Shown here piece by piece: positions 43,806 to 54,700 of a DNA stretch of 64,000 nt. Source of the DNA: Seohaeicola saemankumensis (GTDB lineage Bacteria; Pseudomonadota; Alphaproteobacteria; Rhodobacterales; Rhodobacteraceae); assembly GCF_042678485.1 (NCBI RefSeq), contig NZ_JBHTKR010000005.1, positions 1 through 64,000 on the forward strand. The letters run 5' to 3'. Under the pieces are notes generated by a model. The model ran no database searches. It was given only the letters and a program-made list of their open reading frames with translations, and was not told the DNA's origin. Position numbers and translations under genes: made by a program. Numbering within the stretch: the first letter of the stretch is position 1; each line of letters opens with the position of its first letter.

Positions 43806-44519
43806 ATGACGACAACACCGCTCTGGTCCTCGATCGCAGAAACGCTGCGCGCCGAAATTGCCGCCGGACAGTTCCGGCCCGGCGATCGCCTGCCGACCGA
43901 GGCCGCGCTTGCACGGCGCTTTGGCGTGAACCGCCATACGGTGCGTCATGCCCTGTCCGGTCTGGTCGAGGATGGCACCGTCACCACACGGCGCGGAGCC
44001 GGGGCCTTCGTGACGCGCCCGGCGACGGATTATCCCCTGGGCAAGCGGGTGCGCTTTCACCAGAACCTTGCAGCGGCGGGACGCCTGCCGGAAAAGGTCT
44101 TTCTGCATATCGACACCCGCCACGCCGACCCCGACGAGGCCGAGGCGCTGTCGCTCCCCCCAGGCGCAAGGGTTCACCGTGCCGAGGGGATCTCGCTGGC
44201 CGATGGCTTGCCCATCGCCCATTTCATCAGCACCTTTCCTGCGGACAGCCTGCCCGATCTGCCAGAGCATCTGCGCCGTACCGGATCTGTCACCCAGGCT
44301 CTGGCCGCCTGCGGGGTGCCCGATTACATCCGCGCGGTCACGCGGTTGTCGGCGCGCCGCGCCACCGCCATGCAGGCGCGTCACCTGATGCTGCGCGAGG
44401 GCGATCCGGTCCTGCAAAGCCTGGGCATCAACCATGGGCCAGACGGGCAGCCCGTCGAATTCGGCCGCACGGTCTTTGTCGGCGATCACGTCACGCTGAT
44501 CATGTCGCAAGACGGCTGA
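43806..44519 (+). CDS. phnF: Phosphonate operon regulator PhnF (GntR/HutC type)
   Basis: The 237-residue regulator has an N-terminal winged HTH (residues ~10-75, with RLPTEAALARRFGVNRHTVR) and a C-terminal UTRA ligand domain (residues ~95-235). PhnF represses C-P lyase operons when phosphonate or phosphate status does not call for them. It is divergent from phnG and reads towards the second phnM gene. Confidence 0.9.
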   Translation: MTTTPLWSSIAETLRAEIAAGQFRPGDRLPTEAALARRFGVNRHTVRHALSGLVEDGTVTTRRGAGAFVTRPATDYPLGKRVRFHQNLAAAGRLPEKVFLHIDTRHADPDEAEALSLPPGARVHRAEGISLADGLPIAHFISTFPADSLPDLPEHLRRTGSVTQALAACGVPDYIRAVTRLSARRATAMQARHLMLREGDPVLQSLGINHGPDGQPVEFGRTVFVGDHVTLIMSQDG

Positions 44520-44582
44520 AACCGTCACAGAACAGATACGATTGTCGGTTATCCACAGGCCCAGCCAATCAGGGAACCGATG

Positions 44583-45767
44583 ATGTCAGTCCAATTTCAC
44601 CCCCCCTTGCGCCTTGTCGGCGCCACCACGCTGCGCGACGGCAAGATGCAGAAACGCTCCGTCGCGATCGAAGGCGGCGTGATCTCCAAGGGGCCGCTGC
44701 CAGAGGTGGACCTGACCGGCTATCTTGTCCTGCCCGGCATCATCGACCTGCATGGCGATGCCTTCGAGCGGCACATCGCACCGCGCCCCTCTGCGCCGTT
44801 TCCGCTTGAAACCGGGCTGCATGCCACTGACCGCGACGCCGCCGCCAACGGTGTGACAACCGCCTGGCTGGCGCAAAGCTGGTCCTGGGAAGGCGGGCAT
44901 CGCAGCCCCGAGGCGGCCGAAGACATGATGCAGGCGCTGTCGAGCCTGCGGGCGCATCTGATGACCGATCTGCGCCTGCAACTGCGGGTCGAGACGCATA
45001 CCGTCGATACCGCCGACAGGCTGCTGGCCGCCGTGCGCCGCTTCGGGATCGACTATGTGGTGTTCAACAACCACCTGGACGAGGCGCTGACCCTGGCGCA
45101 GGCGCGGCCGGTTGAACTGGCGCTCTGGGCCGCGAAATCCGGCCGCACCCCCGAGGCGCAACTGGCCCTGGTCGAGACTGCGCGCAAGCAATCCCACCAG
45201 GTGCCGCGCTACCTGTGCCGCCTGGCCGAGGCTTTCGATACACTGGGCGTTCATTACGGCAGCCATGACGACCCGGATGGCGAAACGCGCGAACGGTTTT
45301 CGATGATCGGCGCGCGGATCTGCGAATTCCCCACCACGCGATCCGCCGCGGCCCTTGCCCGCGCCGTGAACGACCCGGTGCTGATGGGCGCGCCCAACGT
45401 GGTGCGCGGTGGCTCGCAATCCGGCAATATCGCGGCCGTCGATCTGATCCGGCGCGACCTCTGCGATGCCCTGGTCTCGGATTATTACTACCCTGCCCTT
45501 GCGCGCGCGGCCTTCCGGCTTGTCGATGACGGGGTGATGGATCTGCCCGCCGCCTGGGCCATGATCTCTGCCCGCCCGGCGCAGATCCTGCACCTTTCGG
45601 ACAGGGGCATCATCGATCATGGCAAGCGCGCCGATCTTTGCGTGATCAACGCCACCACCCGGCAGGTCGAGGCGACGCTGGTCGCGGGCCGTCTGACCCA
45701 TCTGACGGGCGAGGCGGCGCGCCGCTTCCTTGGCGGCCGGGCGGGATTGGCCCTCGCCGCTGAATGA
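44583..45767 (+). CDS. phnM: PhnM-like diphosphatase (second copy)
   Basis: This 394-residue amidohydrolase has IIDLHGDAFERHIAPRPSAP, VVFNNHLDEAL, YGSHDDPDGETRERF and RGGSQSGNIAAVDL, the PhnM pattern, but diverges strongly from the copy at 36784-37917 (GDAFERH for DNLERH, PRPSAPF for PRPGVDW). It probably also acts on alpha-D-ribose 1-alkylphosphonate 5-triphosphates, perhaps with other alkyl groups. ATG 44583 is chosen over 44580 for better spacing from AGGGA. It converges on the hexapeptide transferase gene with a 6-bp gap. Confidence 0.85.
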   Translation: MSVQFHPPLRLVGATTLRDGKMQKRSVAIEGGVISKGPLPEVDLTGYLVLPGIIDLHGDAFERHIAPRPSAPFPLETGLHATDRDAAANGVTTAWLAQSWSWEGGHRSPEAAEDMMQALSSLRAHLMTDLRLQLRVETHTVDTADRLLAAVRRFGIDYVVFNNHLDEALTLAQARPVELALWAAKSGRTPEAQLALVETARKQSHQVPRYLCRLAEAFDTLGVHYGSHDDPDGETRERFSMIGARICEFPTTRSAAALARAVNDPVLMGAPNVVRGGSQSGNIAAVDLIRRDLCDALVSDYYYPALARAAFRLVDDGVMDLPAAWAMISARPAQILHLSDRGIIDHGKRADLCVINATTRQVEATLVAGRLTHLTGEAARRFLGGRAGLALAAE

Positions 45768-45773
45768 ATGGTC

Positions 45774-46346
45774 TCAGCCTTCGTATCTGTCCAGGAAATC
45801 GGCGACCGGCAGCTTGCGGAAATCGTCCAGTGCGGCACGCAGCAGCGCATGATCCCAGTCCCACCAGGCCAGCGCGATCATGCGGGCAGCCAGATCTTCG
45901 GGCAGGCGCATGCGGATCACCCGCGCCGGCACGCCCGCCACGATGGCATAGGCCGGCACATCGCGCGTGACCACCGCCCCCGATGCGACAACGGCGCCAT
46001 GGCCCACGGTCACCTCGGGCTTGATCTGGGCGTTATGCCCGATCACTGTCCGCCGCGCGCGCCGCTTTTCGAACCAATCCGCATCATCCTGCGCATCAGG
46101 CCAGTAGGCGGCACTACGATACATGAAATGATGCAGCGAAGCGCGGTCCAACGGATGATCCGTGGCCCCGATCCGCACGAAGCTTGCGATATTGGCGAAC
46201 ATGCCGACCGTGGCATTGGCGATATCGCAATAACGATCGCAATAGCTGTAGTTACCGATCCGGGAATGCGTGATCCGCGATCCGCGCCCCACCTCGCACC
46301 AGCCGCCGAATGTGACATCCGTGATCTCGCAATCGGGATGCAACAT
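45774..46346 (-). CDS. Hexapeptide-repeat transferase of the phosphonate cluster
   Basis: The 190-residue left-handed beta-helix protein has hexapeptide repeats (VGHGAVVASGAVVTRDV), ATDHPLDRASLHHF and YRSAAYWP. It fits the transferase family found in phosphonate operons (TIGR03308 type), thought to be acetyltransferases. The acceptor is unknown; an aminophosphonate is an attractive guess because PhnO has such a role elsewhere. ATG 46346 is used; an in-frame TTG at 46400 would add 18 residues but lies in repeat-like intergenic DNA. Confidence 0.8.
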   Translation of the reverse strand: MLHPDCEITDVTFGGWCEVGRGSRITHSRIGNYSYCDRYCDIANATVGMFANIASFVRIGATDHPLDRASLHHFMYRSAAYWPDAQDDADWFEKRRARRTVIGHNAQIKPEVTVGHGAVVASGAVVTRDVPAYAIVAGVPARVIRMRLPEDLAARMIALAWWDWDHALLRAALDDFRKLPVADFLDRYEG

Positions 46347-46418
46347 GGGCGCATCGCCTTTCAGGTCCTTCACGACATCCCGCCTTTCATCGTTCTGCAA
46401 ATACTCATTGACCCGCTC

Positions 46419-47762
46419 TCAATGCCCGCTGCCGTCGCCCTTGATCAGCCGCCGTCGCAACGCGCCCGACACCGTGTACATCACCATGACCATCAACACG
46501 ATCAGCACGATGTAATAGCTCACCTCTTCCCAATCCTTCTGGGTGATGATCGCCTGCGTCAACAGCAGACCGATGCCGCCCCCGGTGATCGCGCCGATCA
46601 CCGTCGCGCTGCGCGTGTTGCTTTCCAGATAATACAGCACCTGGCTGGCCAGGATCGGCATGATCTGGGGGATCACGCCAAAGCGGTATCGCTGCAGCGG
46701 CTTCGCGCCGGTGGAGTGCAGGCCCTCGATCTGCTTGTCATCGACATTTTCCAGCGCCTCGGAAAACATCTTGCCGAAGCCGCCGGTATCCGTGATCAGG
46801 ATCGCCAGCGCCCCGGTCAGCGGGTCGGGCCCGAAGGCGCGGCTGAGGATGATCGTCCAGATCAGCCCATCCACACCCCGTACGAAATCGAACAGGCGGC
46901 GCAGGGCGAAACGCACCGTGCCCAGCGCCATGAAGTTGCGCGCCGCCATGAAGGCCAGCGGCAGCGCGACCAGCGCCGCCCCCATCGTGCCCAGAAACGC
47001 CATCAGGATCGTCTCGAAGATCGCCCAGACCACATCCTTGTGCCGCCACATCCGGTTGTTCCAGACATCATGCACCATCGCCGACAGGTTCGACCGGTCG
47101 GGAACCACCCGTTCCCCCGACAGGGCCAGAGCGGCCAGCTCACGCGGGGATTTTCCGTAAAACGGGCTGTCCAGCGTGAACCAGAACAGCTCCCACCCGA
47201 AGGAATAGCGGAACACTTCCGTCCGGGCGCGGGTCATGCTGATGCGGCCCGCATCGGTCGTGATCATCACCCGGTTGGCGGCGGCATTGATCCAGCCCGG
47301 CACCTCGGCCGTGGGCAGGTCCATATCCACTCCCCGCGCTGTCGCGGTCAGGGTGATCACACCGTAATCGGGTATCGTGACGCGGGTCACATCGCCTGCG
47401 ATGTCAACGCCATGCGCGCCCGGCAAGGTGATGATCGCGCCATCATCGCCCGTCAGCCGCACCCAGTCCGGGGTCATGCCCTGCGGATAGGTGCCCTTGG
47501 TCTCGCCCTCGATCGCGATGCTGATGCCGCCATTGCGGTTGTCGCGCGTCACATGGGTCTTGTAGCTGTAGCTGTCGGCCACAAGGATCTTCGCATTGTC
47601 CATCCGGGCGCGGTCCGCAAGCCCCGCGATGTCGAAGGCAACAAGGACATAAACGAAATAGGCCAGGATCACGGCGGGAACCGCCAGCGCGAACAGGCGC
47701 TTGCGCCGGAACATCGCATGGGCCGCCGCCACGCGCGGCATCGTTGCATCAAGCATCGCCAT
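46419..47762 (-). CDS. phnE: Phosphonate ABC transporter permease PhnE (second, long copy)
   Basis: This 447-residue permease has an N-terminal helix (residues ~22-45), a periplasmic insert of about 200 residues and a C-terminal domain with about five helices and the EAA-type loop ENVDDKQIEGLHSTGA. The paired short and long PhnE proteins probably form the channel. It follows the first phnE with 2 bp between. Confidence 0.88.
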   Translation of the reverse strand: MAMLDATMPRVAAAHAMFRRKRLFALAVPAVILAYFVYVLVAFDIAGLADRARMDNAKILVADSYSYKTHVTRDNRNGGISIAIEGETKGTYPQGMTPDWVRLTGDDGAIITLPGAHGVDIAGDVTRVTIPDYGVITLTATARGVDMDLPTAEVPGWINAAANRVMITTDAGRISMTRARTEVFRYSFGWELFWFTLDSPFYGKSPRELAALALSGERVVPDRSNLSAMVHDVWNNRMWRHKDVVWAIFETILMAFLGTMGAALVALPLAFMAARNFMALGTVRFALRRLFDFVRGVDGLIWTIILSRAFGPDPLTGALAILITDTGGFGKMFSEALENVDDKQIEGLHSTGAKPLQRYRFGVIPQIMPILASQVLYYLESNTRSATVIGAITGGGIGLLLTQAIITQKDWEEVSYYIVLIVLMVMVMYTVSGALRRRLIKGDGSGH

Positions 47763-47764
47763 GG

Positions 47765-48643
47765 TCAGACCCGCCCCACCAGTTTGTTGCGATAATGCCC
47801 GGACAGCTGATCGAAGAAGACGATCGTGCCGAACAGCAGCAGAAAGATCGCCGCCACCTCGTCATAGCGGCCCTGCCCCCAGCTGAAGGCGTTACGCAGG
47901 TCATAGCCGATCCCGCCGGCGCCGACGAAGCCCAGGATCGCAGAGGCGCGGATGTTGATCTCGAACCGCAGCAGCCCATAGCTGAGGTAATTCGGCGCAA
48001 CCTGCGGGATCACGCCCAGCACCATGCGCTGCGACCAGCGCGCGCCCACCGATTGCAGCCCCTCCACCGGCTTGAGGCTGGCATTCTCGTTCACCTCGGA
48101 GAACAGCTTGCCCAGCGCACCCGCCGTATGGATCGCGATGGCGATCATCGCAGGCACCGGCCCTGCCCCCATGATGAAGATCAGCACCAGCGCGATCACG
48201 ATCTCGGGGATGGCGCGCATCATGTCCATCAGGCGACGGAACAGCGGAATCAGCCCGGGCCAAAGCGCCAGCCCCCGGGTCGACAGCAACGACAGCACGA
48301 TAGCCGCCAGCGCCCCCAGCAGGGTCGAGGCCGCAGCGATATTGATCGTCTCGACCAGAGAGGGCAGAAAGGCCAGCATCAGCCCCGGCAGCAGATCGAT
48401 CTTTTCACCTGCTTCGGCCAGAACCTCTGACGGGAACTGGAAGATGTTGCCGATGCCGGACCAGAATCCGCCCGCGTTGCGACTGTCGGCCAGCATGAAA
48501 CCGGATATCATCAGCGCCACGAACAGCGCCATCATGATACCGCCATACATCTGCTTGCGGCGCACCATCGCCATGTAGCTGTCCTGCACGCGCGTCAGGC
48601 TTGCCTGCGGCCCCGCCGTCGCACCAGTCATGATCTCTGCCAT
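47765..48643 (-). CDS. phnE: Phosphonate ABC transporter permease PhnE (first copy)
   Basis: The 292-residue permease has about six helices and the EAA loop NENASLKPVEGLQSVGA before the last helices. With PhnC, PhnD and the second PhnE it imports phosphonates. ATG 48643 has AAAAGGGGTGGG upstream; the frame is open to 48757 but that part overlaps the spacer after phnD. Confidence 0.88.
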   Translation of the reverse strand: MAEIMTGATAGPQASLTRVQDSYMAMVRRKQMYGGIMMALFVALMISGFMLADSRNAGGFWSGIGNIFQFPSEVLAEAGEKIDLLPGLMLAFLPSLVETINIAAASTLLGALAAIVLSLLSTRGLALWPGLIPLFRRLMDMMRAIPEIVIALVLIFIMGAGPVPAMIAIAIHTAGALGKLFSEVNENASLKPVEGLQSVGARWSQRMVLGVIPQVAPNYLSYGLLRFEINIRASAILGFVGAGGIGYDLRNAFSWGQGRYDEVAAIFLLLFGTIVFFDQLSGHYRNKLVGRV

Positions 48644-48710
48644 CACCCACCCCTTTTCCACAGGCAGAACCGGGCCCCGCATCAGGGCCCAGTCCGCACA
48701 TGTCGCGCGA

Positions 48711-49613
48711 TCACATCTTGGATTTGCGCGCCTCGATGATCGACAGATAGGCATCATGGTTGATCGGCATCAGGCCCATCGCCTCACCGGCCATGAAGTT
48801 ATAGGCGCAGTCCTTGTCCATGGCCGGCATCGCGGCCAGCATGCCGATCACGTCCAGCTTCACACGCTCGGGAAGCGCGCGGCGCAGAACCACCGGACCT
48901 TCCGGGATCGGCCTGGATTTCCAGATCTGCACCAGGTCGTTCATGTCCACCAGACCCGCATCCGAGGCCTTGCGCAGCGCGCCCGAGTTATAGCCGTCTT
49001 CCCACGCGCCCAGACCATCGGCCCAGGTCACACCGCCGTCCACATCGCCATTGGCGACGGCGATGATGGTCTGCTCATGCCCACCGACGAACCGGACCTC
49101 GCCGAACTAATCGCCAGATTCCATGGTGGCGCCCGTCGCTTCGGGGATTTCGATGGACGGGATCAGATACCCGCTGGTCGAGTTCGGATCACCAAAGGCA
49201 AAGACCTTGCCCTTCATGTCCTCCAACGAGGTGATGCCGCTGTCGGCGCGGGCAAACCCGATCGAGTGATAGCCGTAAGAGCCGTCCACATTGACCTTGA
49301 CCAGCACCGGCTCGACCGCGTCGGGATCGGTCAGATAGGTCTTGGCATAGGCCGATGCCCCCAGCCAGGCCAGGTCGATCGTGCCGCCCAGCAGCCCCTG
49401 GATCACACCGTCATAATCTGCGGGTGCGAACAGTTTCGTGGGCACGCCCAGCAATTCTTCCGCCTTCGCCCGGACGCATTCGTTCGAGGTCATGCGGTCC
49501 TGCGCGTTCTCGCCGCCCAGGATGCCGATGCGGAATTCGGTGATCTGGTCCTGTGCCATGGCAGGGCTGACAAGGGCGGTGGTGGCCACGATGGCTGCAA
49601 TCATTTTCTTCAT
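48711..49613 (-). pseudogene. phnD: Phosphonate-binding protein PhnD with an in-frame amber codon
   Basis: Reading through, the gene codes a 300-residue periplasmic protein with signal peptide (cut near AMAQ, residue ~22), FRIGILGGENAQDR, WLGASAYAKTY, GDPNSTSGYLIPS and VANGDVDGGVTW, the PhnD family pattern. Codon 169 is TAG (49107-49109) where relatives typically have an aromatic in the context ESGD-x-FGEVRFVGGHEQ. The frame continues perfectly after it to the true stop at 48711-48713. So it is a single-base nonsense change, recent or a sequencing error. If real, the phosphonate uptake system lacks its binding protein. Confidence 0.88.
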
Positions 49614-49677
49614 GGGTTTCTCCGGTTTGCAAAAACCCCCGCGCGATGGCGACGGGGGCGGTTTCAGGAGTCTCGTG

Positions 49678-50508
<831 letters not shown>

Positions 50509-50549
50509 GGCGGTCCCTTCTGCGGTTCGGGACCCGGATACGCGGCCAG

Positions 50550-50567
50550 CGCAACCGATTTGTTGCG
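50550..50567. promoter_or_regulatory. Inverted repeat in the phnC leader
   Basis: CGCAAC-CGATTT-GTTGCG, a perfect 6-bp dyad 42 bp before the phnC start and 77 bp before the amine oxidase start. It could be an operator or a leader hairpin. No regulator can be named from it. Confidence 0.3.
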
Positions 50568-50643
50568 GTCGTGTGAATTTTTTGTAAAGGAAGGCGCGGC
50601 AGCGGCCCGCCCTGACCGCCCCTGGCAGAAAGGCCGTTTCATC

Positions 50644-51699
50644 ATGCAGAGCAGCGATATCGCCATCATCGGCGCCGGACTGGCCGGGCTGACATGCGCC
50701 CGCTTGTTGCACGAACAGGGCGCAAACGTCACCCTGATCGAGGCCGCGGCGCAGATCGGCGGGCGCATCCAGGCCCTGCGTGATGAAACAGGCAAGCCGC
50801 TGGCCGATCTGGGCCCGACCTGGGTCTGGCCACCGCATCAACCCGTCGTGGCCAACTGGCTGGGCCGGCTGGCCCTTGCCACCTTCGTGCAGGCCAATGA
50901 CGGCGACGCGGTGATCGAAGGCTACCACCCCGCCCCCATGCGCGCGCCTCTGCCGGGCCAGGACGGCATGCTGCGGATCGCGGGCGGCCCGGCGGCAATG
51001 GTGCAGGCCATGGGCGCGGGGTTGCCTGACGCGGTCGTGCAGCTGAACCGCCGCATCACCCGGATCGACGTCAGCGGCGACAGGCTGATCCTGACCGATC
51101 ACGCGGGTCGCCAGACCGGCGCCAGTCACGTGGTGCTGGCGACACCCCTGCGTGTCGCGGCCACCACCATCACCATCCCGGATGCGCCCGCCGCCCTGAT
51201 CACGGCGATGCGCGCGACACCCACATGGATGGCCGGACAGGCCAAGGCGGTGATGCTCTATGACCGCCCGTTCTGGCGCGAACAAGACCTGTCAGGCCGT
51301 ATCGCCAGCCGCATCGGCCCGCTGGCCGAGGTGCATGACCACAGCAGCATCGACGGGCAAGCCGCGCTCTTCGGCTTTGTCGGCTGGCCGCCCGAGGCGC
51401 GCGACCCGGCCAGGCTTGAGGCGGCGATCCGCGCGCAGCTGATCCGCTGTCTTGGCCCGGACGCGGGCCACCCCCGCCGGATCATGATACAGGACTGGGC
51501 CCGCAACCCGCTGATCTGCACAGAGGCCGATCACGATGGGGCCCATCCTGGCCATCCCCCCGCCATCCTGCACCAGCCGCATCTGGACGGACGGCTGCAT
51601 ATCGCGGTGTCCGAGACCTCCAGCCTTAGCCCCGGGCTGATCGAAGGCGCGCTGGACGCCGGACAGAACGCGGCCCAGGCAATACTGACCCGGCACTGA
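50644..51699 (+). CDS. FAD-dependent amine oxidase-like protein
   Basis: The 351-residue protein begins with the FAD-binding IAIIGAGLAGLTCARLLHEQ and IGGRI, and ends with the second FAD region SPGLIEGALDAGQNAAQAIL, as in flavin monoamine oxidases. It is shorter than usual (about 450), mainly in the substrate domain. The substrate is unknown. ATG 50644 follows a weak GAAAGG. It is divergent from phnC. Confidence 0.8.
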   Translation: MQSSDIAIIGAGLAGLTCARLLHEQGANVTLIEAAAQIGGRIQALRDETGKPLADLGPTWVWPPHQPVVANWLGRLALATFVQANDGDAVIEGYHPAPMRAPLPGQDGMLRIAGGPAAMVQAMGAGLPDAVVQLNRRITRIDVSGDRLILTDHAGRQTGASHVVLATPLRVAATTITIPDAPAALITAMRATPTWMAGQAKAVMLYDRPFWREQDLSGRIASRIGPLAEVHDHSSIDGQAALFGFVGWPPEARDPARLEAAIRAQLIRCLGPDAGHPRRIMIQDWARNPLICTEADHDGAHPGHPPAILHQPHLDGRLHIAVSETSSLSPGLIEGALDAGQNAAQAILTRH

Positions 51700-51730
51700 C
51701 CCCGCCGCTGAGGCTCCTGCGACGCCCTGG

Positions 51731-51751
51731 TTCTTCTTGCTTCAAATATCC
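51731..51751 (+). repeat. 3'-end motif, copy 3
   Basis: TTCTTCTTGC followed by TTCAAATATCC, 31 bp past the amine oxidase stop and in its orientation. It is bordered by GGTTC (51729-51733) and GAACC (51757-51761), which can pair around it. Confidence 0.6.
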
Positions 51752-51763
51752 ATGCCGAACCGC

Positions 51764-54700
51764 TCAGCCCAGAGCATGGACGCGGACCGACGGACAGATG
51801 CTGCTTGCGATCTCGCACAGATGGCGGTGATGGGTCAGGTAGATGACCTGTCCGACCCCAGCCATATCGGCCAGCAAGGAAAACGTCTCGGCGGCGCGGT
51901 CATCGTCGAAGGTTTCCATGATGTCATCGGCGATGAAGGGCACCGTGGTTCTGGCGCCCGCGATCTCGTGATAGCCTGCCACCCGCAACGCAAGGTAAAG
52001 CTGGAACCGCGTGCCCTTGGACAGATCGCGCGCCAGTTTCGACCCGCCTTCCGCACTGATCGCAACCAGCACCTCGCGCTCGGCTTCGGATTGGGCGGCA
52101 AGACCGCTGTAGGCGCCCCGCGTGATCGTCCGGAACGCATCCGAGGCGCGCTGCATCATCGCGCTGCGGTGGGTGTCGCGATAGCCTTGCAAGGCGTGAT
52201 CCACCGCCATCGCGCCCAGCCGCAGCCGCAGGAAACCGCGCGCCTCCTCGGCGATCTGCAGCAGCAGGGTCTGCCGGGCGGCTTGCAGCCGGGCCACGGC
52301 ATCGTCGCCTCCGACCGCCTCGATCCGGGCCTGCGCCTGTGACAGGGTTGCGTAAAGCGCCTGCAGTTCCTGCGCCTGCTGTGCCTGTGTCGTGCTCAAC
52401 CCGTCGCGTTCCGCCGCCAGCACCGGGCGCTCCAGCCCGTCCAGCGCTGTCATCGCCTGCGTCAGCTGATCCGTGCCCATCGTCTCGCAGATGTCGCGGG
52501 CCAGCTGTTCGCGCTGCGCCAGCAGATCGTCACGGCGCTGCGCCTGCGCGACGCAGCGATGCAGATCCTCGGGGCTGGCACACACGAAATGCGCGCACAT
52601 CTCGTCAAGCCGCGCGGCCTGCCTGGCCTGTGTCTGCCGCAACTCATCCGCAAGGCGCGCGGCCTCCTGCAGCCTCTGGCGCAACTTCCCCGCCTGGGCC
52701 TGGCCATCCCGGGCCCGTTGCAGCCTGTCGCGCAACGCGGGCCAAAGCGCGCCTGCGTCATCACCGGACAGATCGAGGGCCTGCGCCAGATCGGCCATCG
52801 CGCCATCGAAACCCGCGCAATTGGCCTGCATCTTGGCGATGCGGTCCTTCAACTGACGCAAAGCGGTCCAATGGCGGTCAAGCTGCTGCAGCAGGTCCAG
52901 CGCCTCGCCCATCGCCGCGACCGTTTGACCCGCGTCCCCAAGCCCGGTGCGCGCGCAGGCCGCGTGCCAGTCCGCCTGCCAGGTCTGCATCGCGGCGGTG
53001 GCTCGCGCCTCGGTCGCCTGTCGCTGCGCCAGATCGGCGGCAGCCGCGGCCCTTGCCGCGCCCTGCGCGGCCAGCTGGCGGCCCCGATCAAGCATCAGCC
53101 GCGCCTGGACGATCAGCACCTCCAGCGGCGCGTCGGATGCCACAGCGTGACCGCAGGCGGACATCGCCGCGACCAGCGCAGATTGCGCGGCGCGCAGCCT
53201 GTCGAGGGCCGCGCTTTCCTCGCGCTCTGCGGCCTGCACGGCCTCATATGCCTCAAGCGTCCCCTCGCGGCGACGCATCCAGTCCTCAAGCGCGTCCAGC
53301 GTCGTCTGGGGATCCAGCCCCTGCGGCACGGCGGCGGACAGGGCCGCCCGCCACGCCTTGTCGGTCTGCACGGCCTCGTCATGCTGGGCTTGGTGGCGCG
53401 CCAGCGCTGCCGCAAGGGCGGAAAGACGGGTCTGCGCCTCGGCCCGCCGATGCGCGTCGGCGGCGGCGCGGGCCTGGGTGGCGGCAAGCTGGTCATCCTG
53501 CCGCAACGCAGCCTCGAACCGGTCGGCACTGTCCCCCGTCAAGGCGGCACGATGCTCCGACCAGAGCTTTTCGCGCCGGGCCCGGACCTCGGCCGCCTGG
53601 TCGATCGTCACCGGCGCGACAGCCCCCGCGGCCTCCAGGTCAGCCTGAAGCAGGGTGATCTCCTCGGCGGTCTGCGCGATCGCGGCGCGGCTGCGTTCCA
53701 TGGCATGGCGCGCCTCGGACAGACCCTGACGCCAGGTCTGCATCTGGCCGGATGTCGGCAGGGCCACGGCGGCAAGCTTGGCCCCGTCGCCGCGCCAGGG
53801 CGACAGCCGTGCCAGGGCGCCCTCGCACTTGTCGCGGGCGGCGCGATGCGCGGCGGTGGCCCTTTCCAAAGCGGCCGCCGGATCGCTGCGCGCAACCCCT
53901 TGCATCACCTGTTCCAGCATGTCCAGATCGGGCGGGGTCACATCATCGCCGCCGGTTTGCGCCGCCAGCCCGGCCTGGCGCGCCAGCGCGGCGCGTGTTT
54001 CGTCCCGTGCCGCATCCAGGGCCGCGACCACGCCCGAATGACGTTCCATCAGGGCACGCAGATCTGCGATCACGGGGGCAGGCAGCACCAAGGCGGCGGC
54101 ATCGCCATCCGCGCGTCCCAGTTGGCGCAACAGATCGTCGATCTGCCCTTGCAGGCTGGCGGCTTCGGCCAGGCGGTTGGGCAGATCGCGCACCGCGCCG
54201 TCACGGTCTGCCTTCAGCATCTCGACGGCTGCCATCGCATCGGCTTGCGCCAGCATCGCAGGGTCATCGACCGTCGCCGCCAGCTCATCGCGCATGGCGG
54301 TGATCTGCCTCTCCTGCTCCTCGATCCTGACGGCAATCTGTCCATGCGCGCGCCACAGACCTGCCAGTTCGTCCGCCCACCCCGCCGGTAGCGGGGCGGC
54401 CACGGGCAACGCGGCCAGTTCGGTTTCAAGCAGCTTCAGCCGCGTTGCCAGCGGCAAGGCGGCCAGCAGGCGCTCGACCTCGTGCAGCCGCCGCACGGTC
54501 AGCCTTTGCGCCGCATCGACATTGGCCCAGGCGTCCTGCGCCTTGTCCCGGTCCTGGGCCAGTATCGCGAAATCGCGGGCGCCGACATCCTGGTCCTGGA
54601 TCGATTGATCCAGCGTGGCCAGTTCCTTTTTCAGATCGGCCAACAGGCCGCTGCGGCCGCCCGGACGATAAAAGCCCTGCGCGCGGGCGCGCAATATGTC

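Noticed and set aside
45768..47795. Long plus-strand frame across the phnE genes
   Set aside because: It is antisense to two clear permease genes and one transferase; the composition is His/Arg-rich as expected for shadow frames.
50570..50600. Possible Pho box before phnC (TTTACA..TTCACA on the minus strand)
   Set aside because: It does not match the CTGTCAT-type direct repeat well enough.
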